From Nymphalis io (Eukaryota; Arthropoda; Insecta; Lepidoptera; Nymphalidae), in the NCBI RefSeq assembly GCF_905147045.1, contig NC_065891.1:12719001-12783000 (forward strand): a DNA stretch of 64,000 nucleotides. The letters run 5' to 3'. Each line of letters opens with the position of its first letter. Within the stretch, counting starts at the first letter, position 1. Under the pieces are notes generated by a model, which was not told where the DNA came from, did not search any database, and worked only from the letters and a program-made list of their open reading frames with translations. Shown here piece by piece: positions 23,109 to 32,879 of this stretch. The translations under genes and the position numbers were made by a program.

Positions 23109-23112
23109 TACT
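23062..23112. repeat. TA microsatellite flanked by AGTAGT/ACTACT
   Basis: A long TA run bounded by AAGTAGTATA on the left and TATACTACTT on the right, so the whole tract is an imperfect palindrome. Confidence 0.7.
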
Positions 23113-23555
23113 TGCTGCAACAATTTACTGCTTAAACTTTTTAACTTGGAAAACAAATATAAATAAATAGTTACAAAAAATATCCAGCATTCGTTCACTA
23201 CTTCGAAGAAACCGTAAGATTTGAAATATAGTATTTTTCTCGTCCTACAGAATACCTTCATTAAAAACGGATTTTGAGAAAAACATTTTTCTACATCAAC
23301 TATAAACCAGTTGAAATTAATGTTTTTCTTTTCAATCAAGAGAAACTTCTTAGATGAAATTCATGTTGTGATAAGTGTTTTAACTAATTAATGTCGAAAT
23401 AAATTGTACAAGAAACAAAAAAAAAATATGATAAACATAACTTATAAGGAATTAATATTTGGGTTTTCTGAAAATAACAATGACAGTTTATGCTTAGTAA
23501 TATTGAGCATTCTATAATCTACATGACTAGTTCACAAAAATATAACCATATATTA
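23113..23555. other. No feature seen
   Basis: AT-rich interval with no supported exon or repeat. Confidence 0.4.
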
Positions 23556-23559
23556 AAAA

Positions 23560-24055
23560 CAAAGTCGCCCCGCCGCGTCTGTCTGTCTGAACGTAAACTA
23601 GATAACCGCCGAACGTATTTTATAACGATAACGTGGTGGAGCAGCGTGGTTTTTTTTATATAGAATAGGAAGGTGGACAAGCATATGGGCCACCTGATGG
23701 TAAGTTGTCACCAAACGCCCTTAGACATTGGCATTGTAAGAAATGTCAACCATCGCTTACAGCCAATGCGTCACCAACCTTGGGAACTAAGATTTTATGT
23801 CCCTTGTGCCTGTAATTACACTGGCTCACTCACCCTTCAAACCGGAACACAACAATATCAAGTATTGCTGTTTTGCGGTAGAATATCTGATGAGTGGGTG
23901 GTACCTACCTAGACGAGCTTGCACAAAGCCCTACCACCAGTAATGGAACAAGCTTATTCCACCAGTGGTGGAATAAGCTCCATACTTATTCTCCTCAAAA
24001 AGAGAGAGGAGGCCTTAGCCCAGCAGTGGGACATTCACAAGCTGTTACTGTGTCC
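23560..24055 (-). mobile_element. SINE-A inserted into a SINE-B 3' piece
   Basis: 23650-23945 is a SINE-A on the minus strand (T run, ATAGAATAGGAAGGTGGAC through to CTACCACCAGTAATGG). On its left the sequence ends GGAGCAGCGTGG. On its right it resumes GTGGTGGAATAAGCTCC, then AGAGAGGAGGCCTTAGCCCA and GGGACATTCACAAGCTG to 24050. In an uninterrupted SINE-B these two pieces are contiguous, so SINE-A landed inside SINE-B (which is on the plus strand). 23560-23640 (GTCTGTCTGTCTGAACG) is a further unclassified repeat. Confidence 0.7.
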
Positions 24056-25140
24056 CATGCAGTGGTTGCAATAAAGCGTAAAACAAAAAAACTTCGTATA
24101 CTAACTACATTATAGTAAATTGCCACAAAAACTAGCTATAAATGGCGATTACCAAGGATATTCTGGACTTATAACCTTAGATTGGCGATCCATAATAAAG
24201 ACCACCTCATCATGGACATGCTTACTGAACACCATCCAGACTAGCGGAAGAATTCAGATCCCACTACGATAAATTGACAACAATTAAGAAAACAACTGAC
24301 CCAAAACAAGACGTAGACAAAAAATAAATTAAACAAAAATTCAATTTAAGAATTTTAATTGTGATACTAAATAGAAATGAAAGCACACAGACATATAAAA
24401 CTAATGAATTTTGAAACGATAGGAATTTTCAACAAAGGCACGGACAACACGTCTGTGAAGACTACACGATAACATAATAAAAAATAAACTTAAAAATATA
24501 AGCTAGCATCTAAACTAAGCTGAGTCGGGTACCTTACATACTAGTTAAGTCCCATTACAAACATTTCACCAAAACCAACTTTGTATATATTAAAAAAATA
24601 TTTTAATAATCAATATTTTCAAGTAATGTAAATTAATACATCTACCCGATTTTAAACAATATACAGAAGTCTTTGTACAGAGCGTAATAGACTCTCAAAA
24701 ATTTAAATGCTTAATTATGGATTTTGGTAAATGAGGGTAATCCTGCACGTATAATTTAACTAGAAATTGGAGCAATATACGAATACGTTGGAAGTAAACG
24801 ATAGCGCGATTTAAAGTACAACTAACGCCATCTAGTTGTAGCATTAATAAATTCCTAGCTAATATTTGTTCGTCTTTTTTGTATTTTTTCTCTCTTCTTT
24901 TTTCTACTTATGATGAGCTCCAGTTTAAATGGTGAATGAGAAAATTTAAATACAAGAGTAGGTCTTTACTGACTTAACGTAACTTAAGTATAACTTCCTA
25001 GTTTTATATATTGGAGGCACATAGGCGATGTTAGGAATAGTTGATATTTCTTACAGCACCAATGTCTATTTACCATGTTACAAATAAAAAATACGTATTA
25101 ATTATTTATACTTGTCATTTATATTTTTATATACCATACA
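24056..25140. other. No gene seen; one short SINE-A scrap at 25015-25075
   Basis: AT-rich. Only GGCACATAGGCGATGTTAGG and TTGATATTTCTTACAGCACC near 25015-25065 recall the SINE-A middle region. Confidence 0.35.
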
Positions 25141-25145
25141 ATATA

Positions 25146-25320
25146 TACTAGTGTTTGCCCGCGGCTTAGCTCGCATGTTAGGTAAGGAGATGTTGGTGTT
25201 GGGGGGAAAGGTTGTTATAAAAATGATTCCTATGTCCTTTCTCGGGGTTCAAGTTTGTGTTCTAGCCGTGAAAACGTAATATACAGACAGTTAGTATCGC
25301 ATTTATAACATTATTATAGA
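25146..25320. repeat. Common lepidopteran interspersed repeat, unclassified
   Basis: TATACTAGTGTTTGCCCGCG then GCTTAGCTCGCATG, CCTATGTCCTTTCTCGGGG and a terminal GCATTTATAACATTATTATA. A more degenerate relative is at 58376-58530. I recognise the type but not its class. Confidence 0.45.
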
Positions 25321-25365
25321 TACCTTTAGACTAGCTGTAGACTATGGCGTTAATGTTCTACACAT

Positions 25366-25630
25366 GTGGCTTGATGTATCTTGATGATGATTGCGTGAAT
25401 TTGTACGTAGAAGTAAAACTCTCTTGACGTAACAAACTTATGTGTATTTAAATAATATTACATTTGAATCGTGAATATAGAAAATAATATGGAGTAATAG
25501 AAATTGTGGAAAATTGTATGCGTTGACAGCGATGCAGAAGTGTCAATTTAAGTTCTTTCTTAATTTTAATGGCGTGAGCTCCGTGACATTAAATCCTCCT
25601 TTGTAGTTGTCATTTTCGTACTTAATAGAC
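25366..25630. repeat. Diverged direct duplication, copy 1
   Basis: GTGGCTTGATGTATCTTGAT, GTAGAAGTAAAACT, GGAGTAATAGAAATTGTGG, GCGTGAGCTCCGTG and CATTTTCGTACTTAATAGAC occur here in the same order as in copy 2 (26127-26478). Copy 1 is shorter. I recognise no protein or known element in it. Confidence 0.6.
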
Positions 25631-25854
25631 TAACATTCTTAACACTAGCACAATACTTACGCTTTAAGCAGTGAGGCAGAATATATTGCGCACAAATCGT
25701 CAAATAGGCTTAAAAAGTTTCGATGCCGAATCAATATAAACAATATATAATGGTTCTATTTGATAGAAAATAATATTAAGAACGTATTCATTACCATTAT
25801 AATTCAGTAGCATCAGAAATTATTATACGACTAGCAATATTTTACGACTCAAAT

Positions 25855-25859
25855 TGACT

Positions 25860-25890
<31 letters not shown>

Positions 25891-25925
25891 ATGTATATAT
25901 GGATATATATATTTATATATCGGTT
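25855..25925. repeat. Compound TA/TG microsatellite
   Basis: A TA run followed by TGTGTGTGTG and TATATGGATATATA. Confidence 0.75.
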
Positions 25926-26126
25926 AGGAGAACATCATCATATTTTTTTCTCATTCACATATTTAAATATTTTGAAGTACAATCTCATTATTTACATTTA
26001 ATACTATCACTTAATAGTCGTGACTAATCTTATAAAAGAGCGTTTATTTTGAATCAGTTGACGTATCTTAAAGTAATAATTTTATTTTAAACTGCAATTT
26101 ATTTACTTATTATATGAGGACTATGG

Positions 26127-26478
26127 TGGCTTGATTTATCTTGATGATAACTGCTTGAATTTGGATGTAGAAGTAAAACTGCGATTTCGACACAACAAAC
26201 TTGTATATATTCAGACAATATCACAATTGGTCCAGCGGAGTTATCCGGAAGTGACATCACAGCTACTTACAAACGGACGATGGAGAAGAATGACGAAACA
26301 TATAACATTTGGAATTGGGAATAGCGAACAATATAGGAGAATCAAAATGGAGTAGAAAAATTATATGCGCTAACACGAGCGACGGTACTGAAGTGCTAAT
26401 CTAGGATTTTGAATCCAGATGGCGCGTGCTCCGCGTTATTGCATGCTCCTTGCTGTGATTTTCGTACGCTTAACAGAC
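26127..26478. repeat. Diverged direct duplication, copy 2
   Basis: This matches copy 1 through GTGGCTTGATTTATCTTGAT, GTAGAAGTAAAACT, GGAGTAGAAAAATTATATGCG, GCGCGTGCTCCGCG and TTTCGTACGCTTAACAGAC. It carries about 90 extra bases in the middle. A 74-codon frame covers part of it, but I find no family motif. Confidence 0.6.
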
Positions 26479-26905
26479 CGTGACTAGAAAAGATGTGTCC
26501 TATGCCAATGTTAAGTAACATACATATTGAAAACAGTGGGTACAATATTAAAATAAAAATGAAACAAATATAATACTTATTGATTTGCATAATAGTGTTA
26601 CCGTTAATAAAATGAACTATCCCATTTTAATTTTTAAAAATAGAAAATCTTAAAATATGTGAGCTGCTATGATTGATGAAACAGTGAACTAATAATTTAT
26701 TTTATGTAGTGCATTGAGATAGGAATATCTTCGTAAAAATATGTGTAAAATGTAAATTTATGTATGTATGTTATATATATAGAAATAATATATTTAATAA
26801 AAGAAGAACTAAATTGTTTTCAAAATAATAAGTCTACTTTAGCGGTATTCTCCCTCATAAAAACTATATATAACAGAATACATTAAAATAAATATGCCGA
26901 TAGTG
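26479..26905. other. No feature seen
   Basis: AT-rich sequence between the duplication and a LINE relic. Confidence 0.4.
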
Positions 26906-26909
26906 AGTA

Positions 26910-27260
26910 TTTTTATAGATAATATGTCAAAGCATTCGACTTTGTAAATCGCATATATTGTTGATGAAATAATCGTGAAATATATCGGCTCTCAGTTAGA
27001 AATGTAGATATTAAAATAATTGCACACGAAACGCACATAAAACTTAAAAATTACCAAATTTACACAGCAATTCTCGGGTCCCTCGAGGTAGCGTTTTAGG
27101 GCCTTATGAATTAATGTTTTTTCTAATATTACGAACCATCAAGGTGTTTTTTTTTGCTGATGATATAACATTAGTTAAACTCGATTTTAAAATTAACATC
27201 GCTTTGAGGTTATTGAAAGATTGTAGTCAGTGCGCCAACACAAAAAAAACGCGAATTGTT
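26910..27260 (+). pseudogene. Non-LTR reverse transcriptase relic
   Basis: Three RT landmarks survive in order but in different frames: MSKAFDFVNR (motif A), SRVPRGSVLGP (motif B) and FFADDITLVK (motif C with the catalytic aspartates). The intervening sequence is full of stops, so it is an old decayed LINE. Confidence 0.65.
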
Positions 27261-27702
27261 TGTTCAAAAATTTATTTCCATTATTTTTTGACTATTGAAA
27301 GCTTTTAATAACAACACAATTTTTTTTTCATTATTGTACCGAAATTTAATTTATTGTTTTGACATACTAATTATACTTCATTTTTCAGGAATAGTTTAAT
27401 GAATTATTTAATTACTTGTAATGTATGATATTATTCTAAAATAATAATTGCATGGCTTTAATATATTTATATACCAGACCATCTGCAAAAACATACTTTT
27501 AATGCAAATAAATGTAACAAACCTTCCTTTAGTTTTCTTCGTTTCCTTTAGTTTGTTATTGATATAATAAATTATTAAAAATTCATCGATATTTGCAATT
27601 TATGAATACATTTTGCAATGCATTACTGATTTGCATAACAAAAATATGTTTTCAACAAAAGATAATAGGTATTATAATAAATATGAAGGACGACCCAACA
27701 TC
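27261..27702. promoter_or_regulatory. Upstream region of the sucrase gene
   Basis: About 440 bp of AT-rich DNA between a dead LINE piece and the TATA box. It presumably holds the proximal regulatory region of the sucrase. I cannot name a transcription-factor site with confidence. Confidence 0.3.
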
Positions 27703-27710
27703 TATATAAA
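27703..27710 (+). promoter_or_regulatory. TATA box of the sucrase gene
   Basis: TATATAAA stands 93 bp before the start codon. An arthropod initiator match lies about 30 bp downstream, the spacing expected for a TATA-driven RNA polymerase II promoter. Strong TATA boxes are common in gut digestive enzyme genes. Confidence 0.65.
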
Positions 27711-27731
27711 ACATGCAGATGAGCGGAAAAA

Positions 27732-27737
27732 TCATTT
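27732..27737 (+). promoter_or_regulatory. Initiator (candidate transcription start)
   Basis: TCATTT fits the arthropod initiator TCAKTY, with the A at 27734 lying 31 bp from the first base of the TATA box. This predicts a 5' leader of about 62 nt. A CTTCAACAG before the ATG looks like a splice acceptor, so a more distant leader exon cannot be excluded. Confidence 0.5.
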
Positions 27738-27795
27738 ATAATCCAACTTTCATAATATTCATTTATATATAACTATCTTATCTTCAACAGAAACT

Positions 27796-29244
27796 ATGCG
27801 GGTGTTTTACGCTGCTCTAACTGTTTTTCTGTTTTTTTCAAGATTTCGCGCTGAAGTCAATGATCGATACTATCCACGATATCATTTGGCACCTCCTCGG
27901 GGATGGATGAATGACCCGAACGGTTTTTGTCAATTTAAAAATGAATACCATCTATTTTATCAACACAACCCTGATAGTAGTTTGGCCCCAGGGAGTATTC
28001 ATTGGGGACATGCAAAGAGCAATGATCTTTTCCACTGGGAACATCTTCCTATAGCTATGGATCCTGACCAAGACTACGATCGATCTGGAGTATTTTCTGG
28101 CAGTGCTATTGTTGAAAATGAAACAATGTATTTATTCTACACAGGACATGTAAATCATCCTGGACAATCACCTGACCATGAGGAGCACCAGTGCCTAGCT
28201 ACTAGCACAGATGGAATTACTGTAACTAAATACCCAAATAATCCAGTTTTAATTGGCGCAGAACATCAACCTGATATTAGAGACCCAAAAGTATGGAAAC
28301 ATCTTGATACTTACTACATGGTACTAGGTAATTCTTTTAACAATACTACTCTTGGTCGTGTTCTTTTGTACACTTCGAAGGATAAAATTACATGGAATGA
28401 GGTATCGATTATTGATGAATCCGATGGTTATCTCGGGTATATGTGGGAATGTCCAGATTTCTTTGAGCTAGACGGACATTTTATTTTACTATTTTCACCT
28501 CAAGGAGTGAAACCTGAAGGTGACAAATACAGAAACCTTTATCAAACTGGATACATAGTTGGAGATTTTGATTATTCAACAAATACTTTCAAGCCAATGG
28601 CTAAGTTCCAAGAATTGGACCACGGACATGATTTTTACGCAACTCAGACTGTTATCGATGACTTAGGACGTAGAATAGTAATCGCTTGGTTCGATATGTG
28701 GGACCAAAATTATCCTGAACAACTTGACGGTTTTAATGGACAGATGACAATACCAAGAGTGTTGTCTCTTTCAAAAGAAGGTCGTATAATTCAAAAACCT
28801 GTTCGTGAAATAAAAGCTATCCGTGGCGAAACAATTCACATAGGAAAGTCTGCAGGTGGTACTACGATTCCACTTGATGATAACGCCGCTGAAATTAGCA
28901 TTATCGCAAGAAGTTCAAATGGTTTGGACTTATATATCGAATCACAAAATTCCTCAAAATCAAGAGTTCATATTAAGTATGACTCTCAGAATGGAACAAT
29001 AAGTCTTGACCGTGGTGGAAATGATGGACTTCGCCGCACAGTATGGCAACCACAAAGAAACTTGAAAATTAAAATTTACATTGACGCGAGTTCTATCGAA
29101 ATGTTCTGTGGCAAAGGTGAGGTTACTATCTCTAGCAGGTTCTTTCCTAACGGACCGGTACAAGTTCGTTTAGGTGAGAAAAGCGCAGTTAAACAAATAC
29201 GTGTAACCAAATTGAATCGTACAGTTTTTGTAAATAAGAAATAG
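27796..29244 (+). CDS. Suc: Beta-fructofuranosidase (sucrase), GH32
   Basis: Hydrolyses sucrose to glucose and fructose by attack on the fructosyl unit; expected to be secreted into the gut lumen. The 482 residues start with a hydrophobic signal peptide (residues 1-19, cut near FRA-E). The GH32 signatures are all present: WMNDPNG with nucleophile Asp40, the IRDPKVW motif with transition-state stabiliser Asp163, and WECPDF with acid/base Glu218. A five-blade propeller is followed by a C-terminal beta-sandwich (IYIDASSIEMFCG near the end). The length matches lepidopteran Suc1-type enzymes. The start has A at -3 and is the only ATG before the signal peptide. The gene is intronless. In Lepidoptera this family is known to derive from bacteria by horizontal transfer; flanking lepidopteran repeats argue against contamination. 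Which Suc paralogue this is cannot be settled here. The frame is intact. Confidence 0.96.
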   Translation: MRVFYAALTVFLFFSRFRAEVNDRYYPRYHLAPPRGWMNDPNGFCQFKNEYHLFYQHNPDSSLAPGSIHWGHAKSNDLFHWEHLPIAMDPDQDYDRSGVFSGSAIVENETMYLFYTGHVNHPGQSPDHEEHQCLATSTDGITVTKYPNNPVLIGAEHQPDIRDPKVWKHLDTYYMVLGNSFNNTTLGRVLLYTSKDKITWNEVSIIDESDGYLGYMWECPDFFELDGHFILLFSPQGVKPEGDKYRNLYQTGYIVGDFDYSTNTFKPMAKFQELDHGHDFYATQTVIDDLGRRIVIAWFDMWDQNYPEQLDGFNGQMTIPRVLSLSKEGRIIQKPVREIKAIRGETIHIGKSAGGTTIPLDDNAAEISIIARSSNGLDLYIESQNSSKSRVHIKYDSQNGTISLDRGGNDGLRRTVWQPQRNLKIKIYIDASSIEMFCGKGEVTISSRFFPNGPVQVRLGEKSAVKQIRVTKLNRTVFVNKK

Positions 29245-29253
29245 CGCTTGCCG

Positions 29254-29259
29254 AATAAA
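29254..29259 (+). terminator. Suc: Polyadenylation signal of the sucrase gene
   Basis: AATAAA only 10 bases after the stop codon. A second AATAAA lies at 29382-29387, so a very short 3' UTR or one of about 160 nt are both possible. Confidence 0.5.
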
Positions 29260-29730
29260 AACGCGTGAATTTAAAACACAATATATCTGTATTAAATAAT
29301 GTCTGCAAATATTTTAATATATGTGTCATATCATAGAAAAATATTCGTTTTATTTAATTTTGTGTTTATATTATAAAGTAAAATAAACTATTCAATATCA
29401 ACATTGTTAGGATGTCGAAAAACAAATAGGAAAAGTGATCCATTAATATTATTTTATTTTGCGTGTGCACTTTCTTTTACGTTGTACATTTTATGACTTG
29501 AAAACGAGTTATACAGAAAGTTTAACTATCAAATTATTTTGAATTAAGGGATAATTGTAATAATATACGAGTAACTGAAACACGTGAGTATTTTTTTATT
29601 ATCCTCTCTATACAGACCTGTTTTCTGTGCGTTTTGTGTATTTTATCTATAATTTGGATTAACGTAATTTAATATGCCTACATGCTTTTATCGTCAGGAA
29701 GCGTCAAAATTTAAATTTTAGAAGTATTGT
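29260..29730. other. No further feature seen
   Basis: AT-rich sequence downstream of the sucrase gene. Confidence 0.4.
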
Positions 29731-29732
29731 TT

Positions 29733-30018
29733 TTTTTGTAGTATAGATAGGTGGACGAGCATAGGGCCTGATGGTAAGTGGCCACCAACGCCCATAAACA
29801 TTGGCATTGTAAGAAATGTTAACCATCGCTTACATCGCTAATGTGCCACCAACCTTGCAAACTAAGATGCTATATCCCTTGTGTCTGTAATTACACTGGC
29901 TCACTTACCCTTCAAACCGGAACACAACAATATCAAGTACTGCTGTTTTGCGGAAGAATATCTGATGAGTGGGTGGTAACTACCCAGACGAGCTTGCCCA
30001 AAGCCCTACTACCAGTAA
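29733..30018 (-). mobile_element. SINE-A copy
   Basis: A T run, GATAGGTGGACGAGCATAGG, GCCTGATGGTAAGTGG, TTACACTGGCTCACTTACCC and GAGTGGGTGGTAACTACCC, ending CCCTACTACCAGTAA. The family is complete apart from a small deletion at GGGCCTG. Confidence 0.8.
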
Positions 30019-30182
30019 AATGATATATGATATAGGTACGTAAGTATTATAAGGATAATTTTAAAAAGTTTCCAAAAATAATTCAATGTGATTGTCTTTA
30101 CTTACTAATATTACAAATGTGAAAGTAACTCTGATCGTTTATTATCTCATAGCAATCAAACCGATGTGTATACATAGACAAG

Positions 30183-31373
30183 TTTACGAGAGCAAGACAG
30201 ACTTTTTTTAAAAAGATATAATATTTGAATTTTAATATATGTGTGTATATATATAAATATATTTCAAAATTGACACGACCAAACACAGTTTTATGCTCTA
30301 GTCGAACGTTCTTTCCTTTTTTACAAATCGTTTCCCAAGACATATGATCCCAAACCATGGAATGACACAATGACTTACATTCCGCTGATTAAGCATTTAC
30401 TATTATTGTCTTCATGCTTTGAGCTAACATAACTACATACTCAATATTTAACTGTCTTGCTTAACAACTATAAATATATTTTCAAAAACTCCACTGTTAG
30501 TGTATTCGCAGATAATCTGAAATTGATCCGTACTGTTAAACAGATTTCCGATGTACAATTATTACAAGATGACCTCGTTAGGCTGATTAAACGATGTAGA
30601 GTCAATAAAATGACTAAATATCGATAAATGCTACCACATAAAATTCACCCGCAAAAAAAAAGTAATGTCATCAAAATATTATATAAATGACATTGAATTG
30701 GCTGAAGTTAATGAAGTACATGACGTGACGATAATTCTTGAATCTCGGAGGACACTTTTGTTTCTTACTTTTTTATACAATATTTTAAATAATAATATTG
30801 ATAGTCCCGAGTTTTTGGCCACATTGACAATTTATTCACCTCGTAGCAATACAAGACGAATAGGTAATCTTTTACACACAGGATGCAATTAGGGAAAAAA
30901 TTAATTGTACCCCGTTTATCAGGTTTATACAATGGCATTTCAAAACTAGTAGCTGATTTGGATATTTTCCATAATAGCCTTAAATCTTAGTTCAAACGCA
31001 ACATTTTGAATTACCTAAATAGTTGCCCATTTGAACTATCTTGCAATCGATCCAATTTGAGTTATTATTCACCACTTATATAGAATTTAGACATTTTTCT
31101 TGTTCTCTAAAATTGTTTTTTGTTCTCTAAAAACTTTTCTCTAAAATTATATGTAAGTTTATATATATATATATAGAATATATTCATAGTCATTCCATGC
31201 TTTGGGATCATATGTCTTGGGAAACGATTTGTAAAAAAGGAAAGAACGTTCGACTAGAGCATAAAACTGTGTTTGGTCGTGTCAATTTTGAAATATACTT
31301 ATATATATGCACACACATATTAAAATTCAAATATTATATCTTTTTAAAAAAAGTCTGTCTTGCTCTCGTAAAT
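30183..31373. repeat. Long inverted repeat enclosing a LINE relic
   Basis: The left arm 30183-30366 and right arm 31189-31373 are inverted copies of about 184 bp with only a handful of differences (both contain GGGATCATATGTCTTGGGAA in their own sense). The 822-bp spacer holds a decayed LINE. Each arm yields the same open peptide, MSWETICKKGKNVRLEHKTV, so the segment may once have been coding, but I do not recognise it. Confidence 0.75.
30490..31010 (+). pseudogene. Jockey-like LINE relic (after RT motif C)
   Basis: SVFADNLKLIRTVKQISDVQ corresponds to the catalytic Y/FADD motif and following helix, with ADN replacing ADD. LLQDDLVRLIKRC and, in another frame, FLYNILNNNIDSPEF and YSPRSNTRRIGNLLH match the thumb and C-terminus of Jockey-type LINEs. 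Stops and frameshifts abound. It lies inside the inverted repeat. Confidence 0.6.
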
Positions 31374-31379
31374 TTAATA

Positions 31380-31940
31380 ATAATTTCACAATATTTTTAA
31401 TAATTTCAATGATGTTAATGTATTTGTATTTTTATGGACTTGTAATTGTTAACGATTAACTTTATTTAATGACTATTTGTGATGTGGTGCTTTTACGAAT
31501 AATGTGATAACCTATAATTAGTACAACGTTTGTCAAAAAATCTTTTATAGTTTGCCTTTAGTTTTTGAACTTCTATTTAACTGTCTATTTAATGCATCTA
31601 CTGTTGGTTGCCCCAAATAAATAAAAATAAGGCATGCATATGGGCAACAGCTCAACGCAATATATACAATATTTAAGATATAATAGTCCGCGATATCTTG
31701 CATCTACATTCATTACCCGTTGTTTACGGATTTAGTAAGGTTAAATTTAATTGAACACCGAGATATAAGATAAATATCCATTAAGATTCCCAGTTCGCAA
31801 ATCTTACAAAGTGCTTAGTATTTCCATTTTTCCCTTTCGAAAATACTACAGAAATAAAACAAGTTACAAAGTTAAAGTTGTAAGTTGATACAAATTAGTC
31901 TTAAGCTGTTTAAGATTAAATAATTAAAAAGTAAATATCA
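31380..31940. other. No feature seen
   Basis: AT-rich interval between the inverted repeat and an unexplained open segment. Confidence 0.4.
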
Positions 31941-31943
31941 TTT

Positions 31944-32180
31944 CTAGTCTACTTCGAGCGATGGGCCTTGAAAATAATGATAGGAGTGAAAGTAAGGCGA
32001 ATGTCGTTGCAGACACATCGACCTCGTAGGCTGGATGTCAATTATTATTTCAGACGAGGTAGAGGAGTCCAATCTAGTGGTGCAAGCATCGACACAAAAA
32101 ATTCTACGACGGCGGTTAATCTTGGTATAAAACAAATACCTAACGAATATTATTATTATATAATATTCTATCAAATTCAC
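31944..32180 (-). other. Unidentified open segment, possible exon
   Basis: A ~200-bp patch of higher GC is open on both strands (78 codons on minus, 74 on plus). The minus-strand peptide ends SPYFHSYHYFQGPSLEVD at a stop at 31944. Its upstream part KINRRRRIFCVDACTTRLDS follows a possible acceptor (ATTCGTTAG). I recognise no family and cannot place matching exons, so it could be a C-terminal exon, a pseudo-exon or chance. Confidence 0.25.
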
Positions 32181-32433
32181 ATATTAATTTGATTAGAAAA
32201 ATTCTAAAATTATTATTAAATAGTTCGTAGACATCTTTTCAAAATCTCGTTTTGTATTATTTATAAATAAAACACATTATATTTTCAGTTTCAAAATAAT
32301 TTCATTTAGTATTACGTATAAATACTATTATTTACAATCCACACAGTTTTTTTAATACCAATTAAATTACAGTAATTGTCTTTATTAGCTTCATTTGTAA
32401 AACAAAAAGTGCTTTACAAATAAACTTATGATT

Positions 32434-32439
32434 TTTATT
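32434..32439 (-). terminator. Candidate polyadenylation signal of the SLC36 gene
   Basis: AATAAA on the minus strand about 165 bases after the stop codon; another is at 32382-32387. Which is used cannot be told from sequence alone. Confidence 0.35.
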
Positions 32440-32604
32440 ACACAACATTTAAATCTAAGCTTAAGACTACTGTACATTTTATGTTTAAAATAAATACTTA
32501 ATAAATAAATTCAACAGCAATAAATTTTAAAATTAAATAGCTGTATCATCTACTGGTTAATTACTTATTAAAATATCAAAATTCAATAACAGAAACATTA
32601 TTAC

Positions 32605-32879
32605 TTAATAAGTTAAAGTTGAATTCTCATGAGTGCTGCCAGAGAAATCTTCAATCATACCGATGATAGAAACATATGAACCAGACACAAGAGCTACAAT
32701 TGAAATTATGATGATGATACCGTTTTTGATGAGGACATAGTTACATTTTCCCAAATCCTTGTCCCAAAGGTAAACAGTGTTTATTGTAGCGGGAATCAGA
32801 AGACCTAGAGTAGAAAAAAATATTGCACCAACCAAACTGATGACCAGCTCCAAATTAGGGAAAGCCACAGCAAATGCAA
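32605..32879 (-). CDS. SLC36 coding exon 9 (last)
   Basis: Residues 383-473. Acceptor TTGTTACAG then TTGCATTTG; the split codon G|TT gives Val. It encodes VAFAVAFPNLELVISLVGAIF, a further helix and the short polar tail ending at TLTY and TAA. Confidence 0.9.

Noticed and set aside
27796..29244. Possibility that the sucrase is bacterial contamination
   Set aside because: Codon and base composition blend with the surroundings, a TATA/initiator promoter and AATAAA are present, and the flanks are insect repeats.
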